From Pedobacter polaris (GTDB taxonomy: Bacteria > Bacteroidota > Bacteroidia > Sphingobacteriales > Sphingobacteriaceae), in NCBI RefSeq assembly GCF_005116505.1, contig NZ_SWBR01000001.1, forward strand, positions 248,001 to 312,000: DNA of 64,000 bases, in the 5' to 3' direction. A program made the position numbers and the translations under genes. Positions 1 to 8,588 of the stretch are shown one piece after another. The notes below the pieces were generated by a model. The model did not search any database, had not been told where the DNA came from, and worked only from the letters and a program-made list of their open reading frames with translations. How positions within the stretch are numbered: the stretch's first letter is position 1; each line of letters begins with the position of its first letter.

Positions 1-2
1 TT

Positions 3-1091
3 AATCCGCTTTGGGCACAAAAAAAACTGATTCAAAAGTTACTATCTAATGAGAAAGACACTACTCGGAAAGCTAGTTTTATGCCGATTCCTGTATTAGG
101 TTATGCACAAGAAACAGGGTTTGAATTTGGCCTAGGTGCACTTTATTCATTTTATATGGACAGGAAAGATACCACTAACCGTAGCTCTAATTTTTCTGGA
201 ACGGCATCTTATTCTACTAAAAAAACATACAATATATCTTTAAAGGGTGATGCTTGGACACCAGGTAATAAATACCACTTCATAGGTGAAGTAAGATTTA
301 AAAAAATGCCTTTCAATTTTTATGGGCTTGGAAACAATACTTCTAAAGCCGATGAAGATCAGCTTGTACAACAACAATTCAAAATTCAGCTAGATGCGGA
401 AAAAACATTTATTAAAAATGCTTATACAGGTGTTTCTGTAGGATTTGAGAATTACAGTTTTACCGATAAGGTTACTGGAGGCATTTACAGTTCATCACCA
501 ATAGTATATGATAGAGCTGGGGGCTCGGTATTATATATTGGAGTATCTCAAAGTTATGACACTAGAAATTCTAACAATTACCCAACTAAAGGCTTTTTTG
601 GGAGAATAACCTATCAATATGCTCCAGATATTTATGGCGGCAGCAATTTTACTGGTAGTCAGATAAAAGTAAATGTTCGAAATTTCTGGTCATTGGCACC
701 AAAAGTAGTATTAGGTGTTCAAGGTTTGTACCATACAGTACAAGGCACACAAACTCCTTTTTATTTACTACCTCAATTGGGTAATGATGAAATGATGCGT
801 GGTTATTATACTGGTCGTTACCGCGATGAGAATTTAATCGCTGCCCAAGCTGAGCTTCGTTATCGTTTTATGAATAGATTTGGTATTGTAGCTTTTGCTG
901 GTGGAGGAAAGGTTTTCGCTAATGGTAATTTATCTTTAGACGATTTAAAACCTAATTATGGTCTTGGCGGAAGGTATTTCTTTGATACCGCCAAAGGTTT
1001 AAGCGTACGCTTAGATTATGGTGTTGGTGAGAAAAAAGCAAACGAGAAACGCCAAAGTGGTTTTTACATTAGTTTAGCTGAAGCTTTTTAG
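3..1091 (+). CDS. Outer-membrane beta-barrel protein, BamA/surface-antigen type (5' end missing)
   Basis: The reading frame is open from base 3, so the gene begins before the window. The first visible residues (NPLWAQKKL) look like the end of a signal peptide cleaved A|Q, so probably only a short N-terminal piece is missing. The body is rich in alternating aromatic and polar strands, with YQYAPDIYGG, GYYTGRYRDENLI and AQAELRYRF, and a C-terminus ending in a final strand and Phe. The GYYTGRYRD-type motif recalls the conserved strand of Omp85/surface antigen (D15) barrels. No POTRA domain is visible, so this resembles the short BamA/TamA-like barrels common in Bacteroidetes rather than BamA itself. 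The role in the outer membrane is unknown. Confidence 0.7.
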   Translation, partial: NPLWAQKKLIQKLLSNEKDTTRKASFMPIPVLGYAQETGFEFGLGALYSFYMDRKDTTNRSSNFSGTASYSTKKTYNISLKGDAWTPGNKYHFIGEVRFKKMPFNFYGLGNNTSKADEDQLVQQQFKIQLDAEKTFIKNAYTGVSVGFENYSFTDKVTGGIYSSSPIVYDRAGGSVLYIGVSQSYDTRNSNNYPTKGFFGRITYQYAPDIYGGSNFTGSQIKVNVRNFWSLAPKVVLGVQGLYHTVQGTQTPFYLLPQLGNDEMMRGYYTGRYRDENLIAAQAELRYRFMNRFGIVAFAGGGKVFANGNLSLDDLKPNYGLGGRYFFDTAKGLSVRLDYGVGEKKANEKRQSGFYISLAEAF

Positions 1092-1125
1092 AGTAGCCAC
1101 AGATGCGCTGATTACCTTAGTATTT

Positions 1126-1197
1126 GTCATTCCGACTTTGGAGGAATCTATGGGATGGAATTCTAATTATTAGATTCCTCACTGCGCGCTGAATGAC
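1126..1197. repeat. Dispersed imperfect palindrome (GTCATTCCG...GAATGAC type)
   Basis: The element begins GTCATTCCGACTTTGGAGG and ends with the inverted arm AGATTCCTCACTGCGCGCTG then AATGAC, forming an imperfect stem. Related copies or half copies occur in this window at 6692-6760, 28602-28659 and around 39561. All are intergenic. It behaves as a REP-like interspersed element. Function is not visible; it sits between the barrel gene and the acylase gene and has no T-run. Confidence 0.6.
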
Positions 1198-1315
1198 AAA
1201 AACAAGAATGCTTTTGCGCAACAAATAGGATATTTATTCTCAACTTCTAAAAATATTTCACAATTTAGCCTTTACTGCAGCTAGTTAAAATCAGCTATGC
1301 TAAATCCATCCTTTT

Positions 1316-3490
1316 ATGAAGAAATTATTCCTTTTGCTTTTATTGCCATTACAACTTTTCGCTCAAAAATTTACACCAGCAGAAATTGCAGCTTACGAAG
1401 CGCAAGCTAAAAAGGTAAATATTATAAGAGATAATTGGGGTATTCCACATGTGTATGGTAAAACTGATGCAGATGCTGTATTTGGCTTGTTATATGCACA
1501 ATGTGAAGACGACTTTAAACGTGTTGAATTAAATTACATTGAAAAATTAGGTCGGCTTTCAGAAATTAATGGAGAAAAAGATTTATTTAATGATTTACAA
1601 ATTAGATTATTAATTGATACCGCAGAAGCAAAAACTGATTACGCCAAAGCTCAACCTTGGATGAAGAAATTATTAGATGCGTATGCTGCCGGAATTAATT
1701 ATTATCTCTATAAAAACCCAAAAGTAAAGCCTGCTTTGCTAACAAGGTTTAAGCCTTGGTATGCACTATTATGGACAGATGGAAGTATTGGTGCGATCAA
1801 CACTGCAGATTTAACGATTGGAGAATTAAAGAAATTCTATACAGGCGACCACTCTCCTACGGCATATGTTCCAGTAATTAAAGACCAGCAAAGTGGCTCT
1901 AACGGTTTTGCATTTGCCCCAAGCATTACAGAATCTGGCAATGCTATTTTATATATCAATCCGCATACTACATTTTACTTTAGACCAGAGGTACAAATGC
2001 AAAGTGAAGAAGGCCTAAATGCTTATGGGGCGGTAACTTGGGGGCAATTTTTTGTTTACCAAGGCTTTAATGAATATTGTGGTTGGATGCATACTTCAAA
2101 CAATGTTGACATTGCAGATATGTATGCCGAAAAAATTACCAAAACCGATAAAGGTTTATTTTACGAATACGACAAAAAGAAATTTCTTGTCGTTCAGAAA
2201 AAAATGACCATCCATTATCTTGAGGGCAGTAGTTTAAAATCTAAGATTTTTACAACTTATTTCACCAATAATGGCCCTGTTATGGCAATAAGAGAGGGTA
2301 AATGGATCAGCTTAAAATCTAAAAACAGAAACACACAAAGTTTAGTGCAAAGCTGGGTACGTACCAAGGCCAAAAGTTTTGAAGATTATCAAAAAGCAAT
2401 GGATTTAAAAGCAAATGCATCTAACAATACGGTTTATGCAGATGCAAAAGGAAACATTGCATATTGGCATGGAAATTTTATTCCTATAAGAGATAAAAAT
2501 TACAATTGGAGTGAAGTTGTAGATGGCTCTACCTCGGCAACTGCTTGGAAAGGTTTGCACAATGTAAAAGACATGGTTCACATTTACAATCCGGTTAATG
2601 GTTGGCTACAAAATTGTAATTCTACCCCATTTAGTGTAGCAGGCAAAAACAGTCCAATTAAGGCAAATTACCCAACTTACATGGCGCCAGATGGAGAAAA
2701 CTTTAGAGGAGTTGCCGCTACCAAACTTTTAAGTATTCCAACTAAATACAATTTAGACAAAGTAATAGCTACGGGTTACAATACTTATCTACCCGCTTTT
2801 GAAATACTAGTTCCGGCATTATTGAAAGCCTATACAGAATTACCACAAAGTGACCCTTTAATAGCTGAATTAAAAGAACCAATTGCAATTTTAAAGGCTT
2901 GGAATTATCAATCAAGTGAAAGCTCTGAAGCCACAACTTTAGCTTTTGAATGGGCACAAAAATTAAATCCAATTATTCAAAGAGTATATATCAATCCTGG
3001 AGAGAAAGATCAGGTAGAAAACACCATAGCATTTGCAGCTAGTGCAAGACCAAATGAATTGCTAGATCCATTAAAAGCCACTTTAGCAGATTTGACCAAA
3101 CGTTTTGGCAAATGGCAAATTGCTTGGGGTGAGATTAATCGTTATCAACGTTTAACAGGTGCTGTGAATGAAAAATATGATGATGCTTTACCTAGCATTC
3201 CTGTTGGCTTTGGTTCTGCATTATGGGGACAGCTTTCTTCTTACCGCAGCAATCCGTTTAAAACTAACAAACGATATGGTTTTAGTGGCAATAGTTTTGT
3301 TTGTGCAGTTGAATTTGGCAAAAAAATAAAAGCCAAATCTATCTTAGCTGGTGGAAATATTGGGGATCCAAGTTCTAAACACTTTACAGACCAAGCATTA
3401 ATGTATAGTAAAGGGCAGTTTAAAGATGTGCTATTTTACAAAGAAGATGTGGTTAAAAACGCCGAAAGAAGTTATCAGCCAGGTCAGTAA
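1316..3490 (+). CDS. Penicillin acylase family protein (Ntn hydrolase; possible acyl-homoserine-lactone acylase)
   Basis: This 724-residue exported protein has a clear signal peptide cleaved after LFA with Gln next. Near residue 35 it has the family's opening motif IIRDNWGIPHVYGKT. GSNGFAF at residues 194-200 is the expected autoprocessing site, where Ser195 would become the N-terminal nucleophile of the beta chain. The overall length fits the alpha-spacer-beta layout of penicillin G acylase and PvdQ/QuiP-type acylases. Family members hydrolyse amide bonds of acylated substrates in the periplasm; the substrate cannot be told from sequence. It stands alone between intergenic repeats. A typical 'accacatag' dispersed word follows the stop. 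Confidence 0.85.
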   Translation: MKKLFLLLLLPLQLFAQKFTPAEIAAYEAQAKKVNIIRDNWGIPHVYGKTDADAVFGLLYAQCEDDFKRVELNYIEKLGRLSEINGEKDLFNDLQIRLLIDTAEAKTDYAKAQPWMKKLLDAYAAGINYYLYKNPKVKPALLTRFKPWYALLWTDGSIGAINTADLTIGELKKFYTGDHSPTAYVPVIKDQQSGSNGFAFAPSITESGNAILYINPHTTFYFRPEVQMQSEEGLNAYGAVTWGQFFVYQGFNEYCGWMHTSNNVDIADMYAEKITKTDKGLFYEYDKKKFLVVQKKMTIHYLEGSSLKSKIFTTYFTNNGPVMAIREGKWISLKSKNRNTQSLVQSWVRTKAKSFEDYQKAMDLKANASNNTVYADAKGNIAYWHGNFIPIRDKNYNWSEVVDGSTSATAWKGLHNVKDMVHIYNPVNGWLQNCNSTPFSVAGKNSPIKANYPTYMAPDGENFRGVAATKLLSIPTKYNLDKVIATGYNTYLPAFEILVPALLKAYTELPQSDPLIAELKEPIAILKAWNYQSSESSEATTLAFEWAQKLNPIIQRVYINPGEKDQVENTIAFAASARPNELLDPLKATLADLTKRFGKWQIAWGEINRYQRLTGAVNEKYDDALPSIPVGFGSALWGQLSSYRSNPFKTNKRYGFSGNSFVCAVEFGKKIKAKSILAGGNIGDPSSKHFTDQALMYSKGQFKDVLFYKEDVVKNAERSYQPGQ

Positions 3491-3539
3491 TTTTTCTATT
3501 TTACCACATAGGACATAGTTTACATAGATTTTAGCTTAT

Positions 3540-3567
3540 AAAAAAAGCGGTCTGTGTTTCACAGACC
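3540..3567 (-). terminator. Rho-independent terminator of the blaR1-like gene
   Basis: Read on the minus strand, a perfect 8-bp stem GGTCTGTG/CACAGACC with a 3-nt loop is followed by a run of seven T (A at 3540-3546 on the plus strand). It lies 27 nt past the stop of the leftward M56 peptidase gene. Confidence 0.75.
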
Positions 3568-3593
3568 ACCGAGCAATTAATTAACTAAAACCT

Positions 3594-6194
3594 TTATTTA
3601 GATGTTGATGTTGTAACTCCAAAAAGAACTCCCTTTAATGTGTTGATATTCATGTACATTGAATCTGCTTTAACCATTGTTTTCAATTTTTTATCATATA
3701 TACTTGCTCCATTAACTTTAATTGTATTTGTTTTTTTGTTAAAAGCTATACTAGAGCCTTGAAAAGAATTGTCCTTTGTAGAAACCTCTGCTTTACCATA
3801 TAAATAGACGATTTGATTAAGTCTATCAAATTTTGTGGAATCTTTAGCACTATAAGAAATTTCATTTTTTACCTTAACTATATCCCCTTTTGCTTGAATT
3901 GCTTTATAGGTTCCTTTTTTCAAGTCATATATAATTGATTCCGAAGAAATAATTCCTGCTTTTGACGTTATACTAGCATTTTTTGAGGTAATGGTTTCAT
4001 TTATTTTATCCCAAATAATTTCATCTGCTTGCAATTGATTACCACCTATTTGCATTATTACATTTCTGGCATAAACGATATCAGATTTTGTATCAACGGT
4101 TAAGCTTGTAGATTTAAGTAGCTTTGGTTTAACACTGCTTCCAATTTCTTTTGAAGATGATTTATTATTCTCTGCAATTTTTTGCGTTCCATCTATTTCG
4201 TAAAAACGATTATATAATGTATTATTTCTAAGTTCATATTTCTTTGGCCAAGAGTAAAGCACAATCATTTTATCTGTAGTATAGGTATTTTTAGCAACCA
4301 GTTTTTCTCCAAAAAACTTAACAATAACAGAATTACCTACTTTAAAATCTTTTGATTTAAACTTTTGAGCTGCAACATTAAGATTAATGGTAAAACCATT
4401 ATCATTCAGCACAATTTTTTTAATCGTTCCATCACTATTTTTATCGATTGCTTTGATTACGGACCAAGCATAGCGAGCTTTATTTGCTTCATATAAAAAT
4501 GCATATTGTTTTGGAGTTGGTCTTGCTGGTGCAGTATATAGCAACTTCCCATCTTTGGTTATGGTTTTTGGAGCAACCATAAGATATGGTATATCTTTAT
4601 TAAATGAACTATAATCCACCTTTACTTCAATCTTATCATTTTTGGCAATTGATTTAAAAATATCTTGCTTTGCAAAACCTTTCTCCAAAATGTAAACGGT
4701 ATTTCCAACAGTAAAAAGCTTTCCTTTTCCGAATATACCCCTCCCATTATCATAATCATCACCCACTACGCCTGTGAATGTTTTGCCATTCACATCTTTC
4801 ATCTCTTGCACTTTTTTAGCATACTCAGGCGATTTTCTAAAAGCTTCGAATTCCCTTTTTCGTTCTAGGTTTTTTTGCTTTTGAGTTTTGATGGTATCTT
4901 GGGCATTTAAATTTGAAGCCTCTGTATGCAAAGAATCTGCTTTTATTGCTGGAGTTTTAATTTGATACAAAATTGTTCCATCTAACCTAGATAACTCCGA
5001 CATTAAATAGCATGGTTTTTCAAGTTTCCTGATGAAATTCCCCTTTTTATCAGTTACTGTTATGTCATTTACTGTTCCGCTTATTGTAACTAACAATTCA
5101 TCTCCTACTTTGACTTTACCAAGGGCATGATTATATATCTCAACAGTAGTTTCGCCATATTTAAAGTTCAATATTTCACCAACTTCAGTTTTCAAAATAC
5201 TTTTTACTTTTCCCTTTAGAGACTTGCCCCACAAGTGCTTACTTAATGGTACTTTATTTATAGCAACCAATTTTTCCTTAGTAACCTTTGGAGGATTACT
5301 AACATTAACCACTTTTACAGTGAAACCCCAAAGCAATCCCAATCCTATTGGTAGTGCCAACAAGTACATCATTTTTTTCATATTCTTTGACTTAGAATTA
5401 AACAACATTTTTATTCTTTCCTTAATTGGACTTTTAACGAAATTGTGCACCAATGGCATCTCACTTTTCGCAATGGCAAGCCTCAACAATAAATTGGCAT
5501 ATTGTTCTGTGCCAAAGCTTTGTGAGGTTGCCTCATCGGCTTCGTATTCATGTGCTTGCTCCAGTGCTTTATCATATAGGTAAACAACAGGATTGAACCA
5601 AAGAAATGCTTTTATGATGATGAGTAAAACCTTGTCTATTGAATGTAACTGCTTTGCATGAACCTGCTCATGTTTCAGTAAAACCTGAAGCTCTGCCGAT
5701 GTTAGGCTTTCGTTATCTATAAACACATAGTTAAAGAAGGAGCAATTGGTAAAGCCTGCTGTTTTTGGGACGATTTTAAGTCCATTTATTCGTTCTGCAC
5801 CATTTTTTGTATATTTTACTAGCTGCAATATCCTCCAGATAGCGATAGATAAAAGACAGCCAACAATACCAAAATAGAGATAGGTTAAAGGTGAATACCA
5901 GTCAAAATCTTCTTCAACTGCCGGTGCAAAATCTAGCTGCTTTGAGAGTGGTTGTTGTGCAACTTCAATTTCATTACTTAAAGCCTCAATTGGGGTATAA
6001 ACGGTTGGGATCTCTGCTACCTCTCTTTCAATCGTAAATTTTAGCGTTGGAATTGCAAAACTCAACAATAAAGTAAATAGCAAGTAAAAACGATTGATTT
6101 TAAAGAAGGTTAATCTTCTTAATACCAGTAAGTAGAATGCAAAGAACAATACCGTGCAGGCACTTACTTTTAAAAGGTAGGTTATCAATTCCAT
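3594..6194 (-). CDS. BlaR1-type M56 membrane metallopeptidase with OstA-like C-terminal domain
   Basis: 866 residues. The N-terminal part has membrane segments at about 5-25, 34-52 and 102-122. The gluzincin site HEQVH is at 175-179, with the downstream EYEADE segment (216-221) supplying the third zinc ligand. Another membrane segment lies at about 275-296. This is the BlaR1/MecR1 signal-transducing protease layout. The C-terminal 570 residues are not the usual penicillin-binding sensor. They comprise three roughly 60-residue beta-rich modules ending in VGDELLV- or VGNSVIV-like strands, then from about 690 to 860 a run of short strands (DIVYARNV, LQADEIIWD, IVYLYGKAEV) resembling the OstA/LptA jellyroll. 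It follows blaI with 2 nt between stop and start, so the pair is an operon. The inducing signal is unknown. Confidence 0.8.
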   Translation of the reverse strand: MELITYLLKVSACTVLFFAFYLLVLRRLTFFKINRFYLLFTLLLSFAIPTLKFTIEREVAEIPTVYTPIEALSNEIEVAQQPLSKQLDFAPAVEEDFDWYSPLTYLYFGIVGCLLSIAIWRILQLVKYTKNGAERINGLKIVPKTAGFTNCSFFNYVFIDNESLTSAELQVLLKHEQVHAKQLHSIDKVLLIIIKAFLWFNPVVYLYDKALEQAHEYEADEATSQSFGTEQYANLLLRLAIAKSEMPLVHNFVKSPIKERIKMLFNSKSKNMKKMMYLLALPIGLGLLWGFTVKVVNVSNPPKVTKEKLVAINKVPLSKHLWGKSLKGKVKSILKTEVGEILNFKYGETTVEIYNHALGKVKVGDELLVTISGTVNDITVTDKKGNFIRKLEKPCYLMSELSRLDGTILYQIKTPAIKADSLHTEASNLNAQDTIKTQKQKNLERKREFEAFRKSPEYAKKVQEMKDVNGKTFTGVVGDDYDNGRGIFGKGKLFTVGNTVYILEKGFAKQDIFKSIAKNDKIEVKVDYSSFNKDIPYLMVAPKTITKDGKLLYTAPARPTPKQYAFLYEANKARYAWSVIKAIDKNSDGTIKKIVLNDNGFTINLNVAAQKFKSKDFKVGNSVIVKFFGEKLVAKNTYTTDKMIVLYSWPKKYELRNNTLYNRFYEIDGTQKIAENNKSSSKEIGSSVKPKLLKSTSLTVDTKSDIVYARNVIMQIGGNQLQADEIIWDKINETITSKNASITSKAGIISSESIIYDLKKGTYKAIQAKGDIVKVKNEISYSAKDSTKFDRLNQIVYLYGKAEVSTKDNSFQGSSIAFNKKTNTIKVNGASIYDKKLKTMVKADSMYMNINTLKGVLFGVTTSTSK

Positions 6195-6196
6195 AT

Positions 6197-6559
6197 TTAT
6201 AGATTTTTATTGATTAGTGCTTTCAACTCTTCTATATCCTTTTCACTTAATTTTTCTTCTTTTACCATAAACGATAGTAGACTTGTAGGCGAATTATCAA
6301 AATACCCTGAAAACATTTTGGAGAATGTTGTTTTGGTATAGTCTTCTTTACTAATGGCTGGGAAATACTGATAGGTTTTACCATAAGCTTTATAACTTAC
6401 GTAACCTTTCTTTTCTAAAAGTCTTACAATAGATGAGATGGTGTTATAAGGAGGTTTAGGTTCTTCATCTAGTTCATCAATGATATCTTTAACAAATGCA
6501 TTTTGCAGTTTCCACAAAACCTGCATGATGCGCTCTTCTGTTTTAGTTAACTCTTCCAT
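6197..6559 (-). CDS. BlaI/MecI/CopY-family transcriptional repressor
   Basis: 120 residues. An N-terminal winged helix opens with LTKTEERIMQVLWKL and continues with PPYNTISSIVRLLEKKGYV, the recognition-helix region of BlaI/MecI. The C-terminal part is the helical dimerisation segment. In this family the partner M56 protease triggers cleavage of the repressor and derepression of the operon. Here it is the first gene of the blaI-blaR1 pair (2 nt spacing), consistent with autoregulation. No beta-lactamase gene is adjacent. A class-C-type serine hydrolase at 24113 is 18 kb away, and there is no evidence of linkage. Confidence 0.88.
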   Translation of the reverse strand: MEELTKTEERIMQVLWKLQNAFVKDIIDELDEEPKPPYNTISSIVRLLEKKGYVSYKAYGKTYQYFPAISKEDYTKTTFSKMFSGYFDNSPTSLLSFMVKEEKLSEKDIEELKALINKNL

Positions 6560-6563
6560 AAAC

Positions 6564-6598
6564 TAAAGATATAACTAAGTTTTCAGTTTTACAACTGT
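6564..6598 (-). promoter_or_regulatory. Putative promoter and BlaI-like operator of the blaI-blaR1 pair
   Basis: On the minus strand TTG (6594-6592) is followed after 20 nt by TATCTTTA (6571-6564), near the Bacteroidetes TTG/TAnnTTTG consensus. Overlapping the -33 element is TACAACTGT (6590-6598, plus strand), a half-palindrome like the TACA/TGTA core of BlaI/MecI boxes. The -7 element ends 4 nt before the ATG, so the transcript may be leaderless. Only motif similarity supports this. Confidence 0.35.
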
Positions 6599-6691
6599 TT
6601 TTTAAGTTATATAATTGAAAAAGCAGTTTAAAATACACAATCAATTGATTTACAGATTAATAAAATTATTTCTAAAGAAAATTTACTTATC

Positions 6692-6760
6692 AGATTCCTC
6701 CGAAGTCGGAATGACAAAAAATAGGATAGATTTCTCGTCGCTATGCTCACTCGAAATGAC
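6692..6760. repeat. Dispersed GGAATGAC-type repeat, two half copies
   Basis: Positions 6692-6715 hold AGATTCCTCCGAAGTCGG then AATGAC, and 6729-6760 hold AGATTTCTCGTCGCTATGCT ending CTCGAAATGAC. Both belong to the same family as 1126-1197 and 28602-28659. They lie just downstream of the leftward methyltransferase gene. Confidence 0.55.
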
Positions 6761-6772
6761 GTAATGTAAAAT

Positions 6773-7555
6773 TTAAAACTTGATCTTGAAATGTTCTTTT
6801 GCCTGTCCTTTTTTAAAATAAACTAGTCCAATCCAAAATAGATCTATGGTAAGGGCAACTTGAGGATGATTTTTAATTTCAGACCAAGCCTCTTTCATCC
6901 CTGCGCTCCAATAAATATCATCAAATATTAACAATGAATTTTCGTGAATTTTCGGCAAGCACCAGTTAAAATAGTTTAGTGTAGCCTCTTTAGTATGGTT
7001 ACCATCAATATAGACGAAATCTAATTTTTCTGCATCACTGATTGCTTTTGGTAAAAGATCATTAAAATTACCTACTTGTAATTCTACATTTTCTAAATCA
7101 AGTGCTGTAAAATTTTGATGTGCTACAGCTGCAGTTGCTGGGCAACCTTCTATGGTTAACACATCTGCTGCCGGTTGTGCTTTTGAGAGGTAAGCCGTTG
7201 TAATACCTAAGCAAGTTCCAAGTTCTATGATGTTGTTTAGTTCTTGATTAGCGGCTAATCTATAGATCAACTGGGCTAAACGTGGCGTTTTTAATGCATT
7301 TTTTGCAATCTGACTAATCTTTTTTGTTCGATTTTTATTGAGATGAGAGCCTGCACCTAAGTCGGTAACGGTAATTAATTTATCGTCATGCAAAAGTTTT
7401 TTTCGCTGCGCTTCAATATCATCATATACTTTTTTAGTAGAAAAGTCGTAAATTACCTCATCAGTAAGCTTATAAACGAAAGGCGAATGAGTGCCATGTC
7501 TACTTTTTGCAGTAATACGATGCTTAAGATAATCGGCAATAAATTGAAAAACCAT
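6773..7555 (-). CDS. Class I SAM-dependent methyltransferase (O-methyltransferase-like)
   Basis: 260 residues from the preferred start. The fold signature is visible as NNIIELGTCLGITTAYLS (motif I), VLTIEGCPATAA (acidic end of strand 2) and LDFVYIDGNHTKEATLNY (motif with the metal/substrate Asp), as in the Methyltransf_24/catechol-O-methyltransferase-like group. The N-terminal HGTHSPFVYKL motif is characteristic of the Bacteroidetes members. A start 39 nt further upstream (7594) is possible, but it would leave only 4 nt to the divergent gene at 7599. The start at 7555 begins at the family-typical MVFQFIADYL. The methyl acceptor is unknown. Confidence 0.78.
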   Translation of the reverse strand: MVFQFIADYLKHRITAKSRHGTHSPFVYKLTDEVIYDFSTKKVYDDIEAQRKKLLHDDKLITVTDLGAGSHLNKNRTKKISQIAKNALKTPRLAQLIYRLAANQELNNIIELGTCLGITTAYLSKAQPAADVLTIEGCPATAAVAHQNFTALDLENVELQVGNFNDLLPKAISDAEKLDFVYIDGNHTKEATLNYFNWCLPKIHENSLLIFDDIYWSAGMKEAWSEIKNHPQVALTIDLFWIGLVYFKKGQAKEHFKIKF

Positions 7556-7598
7556 AGCCACAAAAATAGGTAAACAGAAAATTGTAATTTGCATTTTA

Positions 7599-8456
7599 AT
7601 GGAAAATCTTGCAGAAATTAATGCCTTAGTGAAATTATTAGATGATCCAGATGAAGGAATCTACCAACATGTACAGCAACGACTGCTAGAATACGGCAAT
7701 GAAGCAGTTACCTATTTAGAAAGCGCATGGGAACAATCTTTAGATACATTACTGCAAGAGCGTATTGAGAATATAGTTCATACCATCCAATTCAATAACG
7801 TTAAAGAAGATTTGAATTTATGGTATCAAAGTGGTGCATTTGATTTATTACAAGGTGCTTTGGTAATTAATCGCTATCAGTATCCAGATTTGGATGAGCA
7901 GGCTGTTATTAATCAGATAGAAGAAATTAAAAGAGAAATTTGGGTTGGTTTACAATATGAAATGAGTTCTATTGAGAAAATTAAACTTATTAACCATGTT
8001 TTTTACGGACAATACGGTTTTGGTGGAAATACAAAAAACCATCACGACCCACAAAATTCTTATTTAAATCAGGTTTTAGAAAGCAAAAAAGGCAATCAAA
8101 TTTCTTTAGCCATTATTTATGCTACGCTTGCCCAAAAACTAGATATTCCAGTTTACGGGGTTAATCTTCCACAACATTTTATTTTAGGTTATATAGATGA
8201 AAGCAATGCAGAAAAAGAATATGGCGTATTATTTTACATTAATGCCTTTAATAAAGGTGCTATTTTTGGCAAGCATGACGTTGATCAATTTTTACGTCAG
8301 CTAAACTTAGAGCCTCAACCTGGGTTTTATTCTCCTTGTAGCAATACAGAGATCATCCGTAGAATTATTCGAAATTTAATCTCTGCATATGAAAATCTAG
8401 GTGCAGCAGATAAGGTTGAGGAATTGAAGCAATTGCAGGAAATTTTATCAGAATAG
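7599..8456 (+). CDS. SirB1-like transglutaminase-like protein
   Basis: 285 residues, cytoplasmic. The N-terminal helical region is followed by INHVFYGQYGFGG and NSYLNQVLESKKGNQISLAI, then IYATLAQKLDIPVYGVNLPQ and HFILGY. This is the pattern of the SirB1 N-terminal/Transglut_core2 domain, which lacks a clear catalytic Cys at the usual place. The C-terminal tail is a short helical repeat (IRRIIRNLISAYENLG, then AADKVEEL). The molecular role in Bacteroidetes is not established. It is divergently arranged with the methyltransferase gene and the intergenic space is very short. Confidence 0.75.
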   Translation: MENLAEINALVKLLDDPDEGIYQHVQQRLLEYGNEAVTYLESAWEQSLDTLLQERIENIVHTIQFNNVKEDLNLWYQSGAFDLLQGALVINRYQYPDLDEQAVINQIEEIKREIWVGLQYEMSSIEKIKLINHVFYGQYGFGGNTKNHHDPQNSYLNQVLESKKGNQISLAIIYATLAQKLDIPVYGVNLPQHFILGYIDESNAEKEYGVLFYINAFNKGAIFGKHDVDQFLRQLNLEPQPGFYSPCSNTEIIRRIIRNLISAYENLGAADKVEELKQLQEILSE

Positions 8457-8510
8457 TTATTTGAGAAGCAGGATAATGTTAGTCCTGTTTTACATTACAG
8501 GTTTGTCAAT

Positions 8511-8539
8511 GGGTCTTCGACAAGCTCAGACTGACGATC
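8511..8539. repeat. Short dispersed intergenic word (TCTTCGACAAGCTCAGACTG)
   Basis: The stretch matches a common interspersed word of this lineage (CTTCGACAAGCTCAGAC). A related word, CCCTTCGACTACGCTC, is at about 32599. It lies between two convergent genes. There is no strong hairpin and its function is unclear. Confidence 0.35.
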
Positions 8540-8588
8540 AACAAAAATTTTTCACTTCAATCGGGTTTAAATAATAAATCTAAAGACA

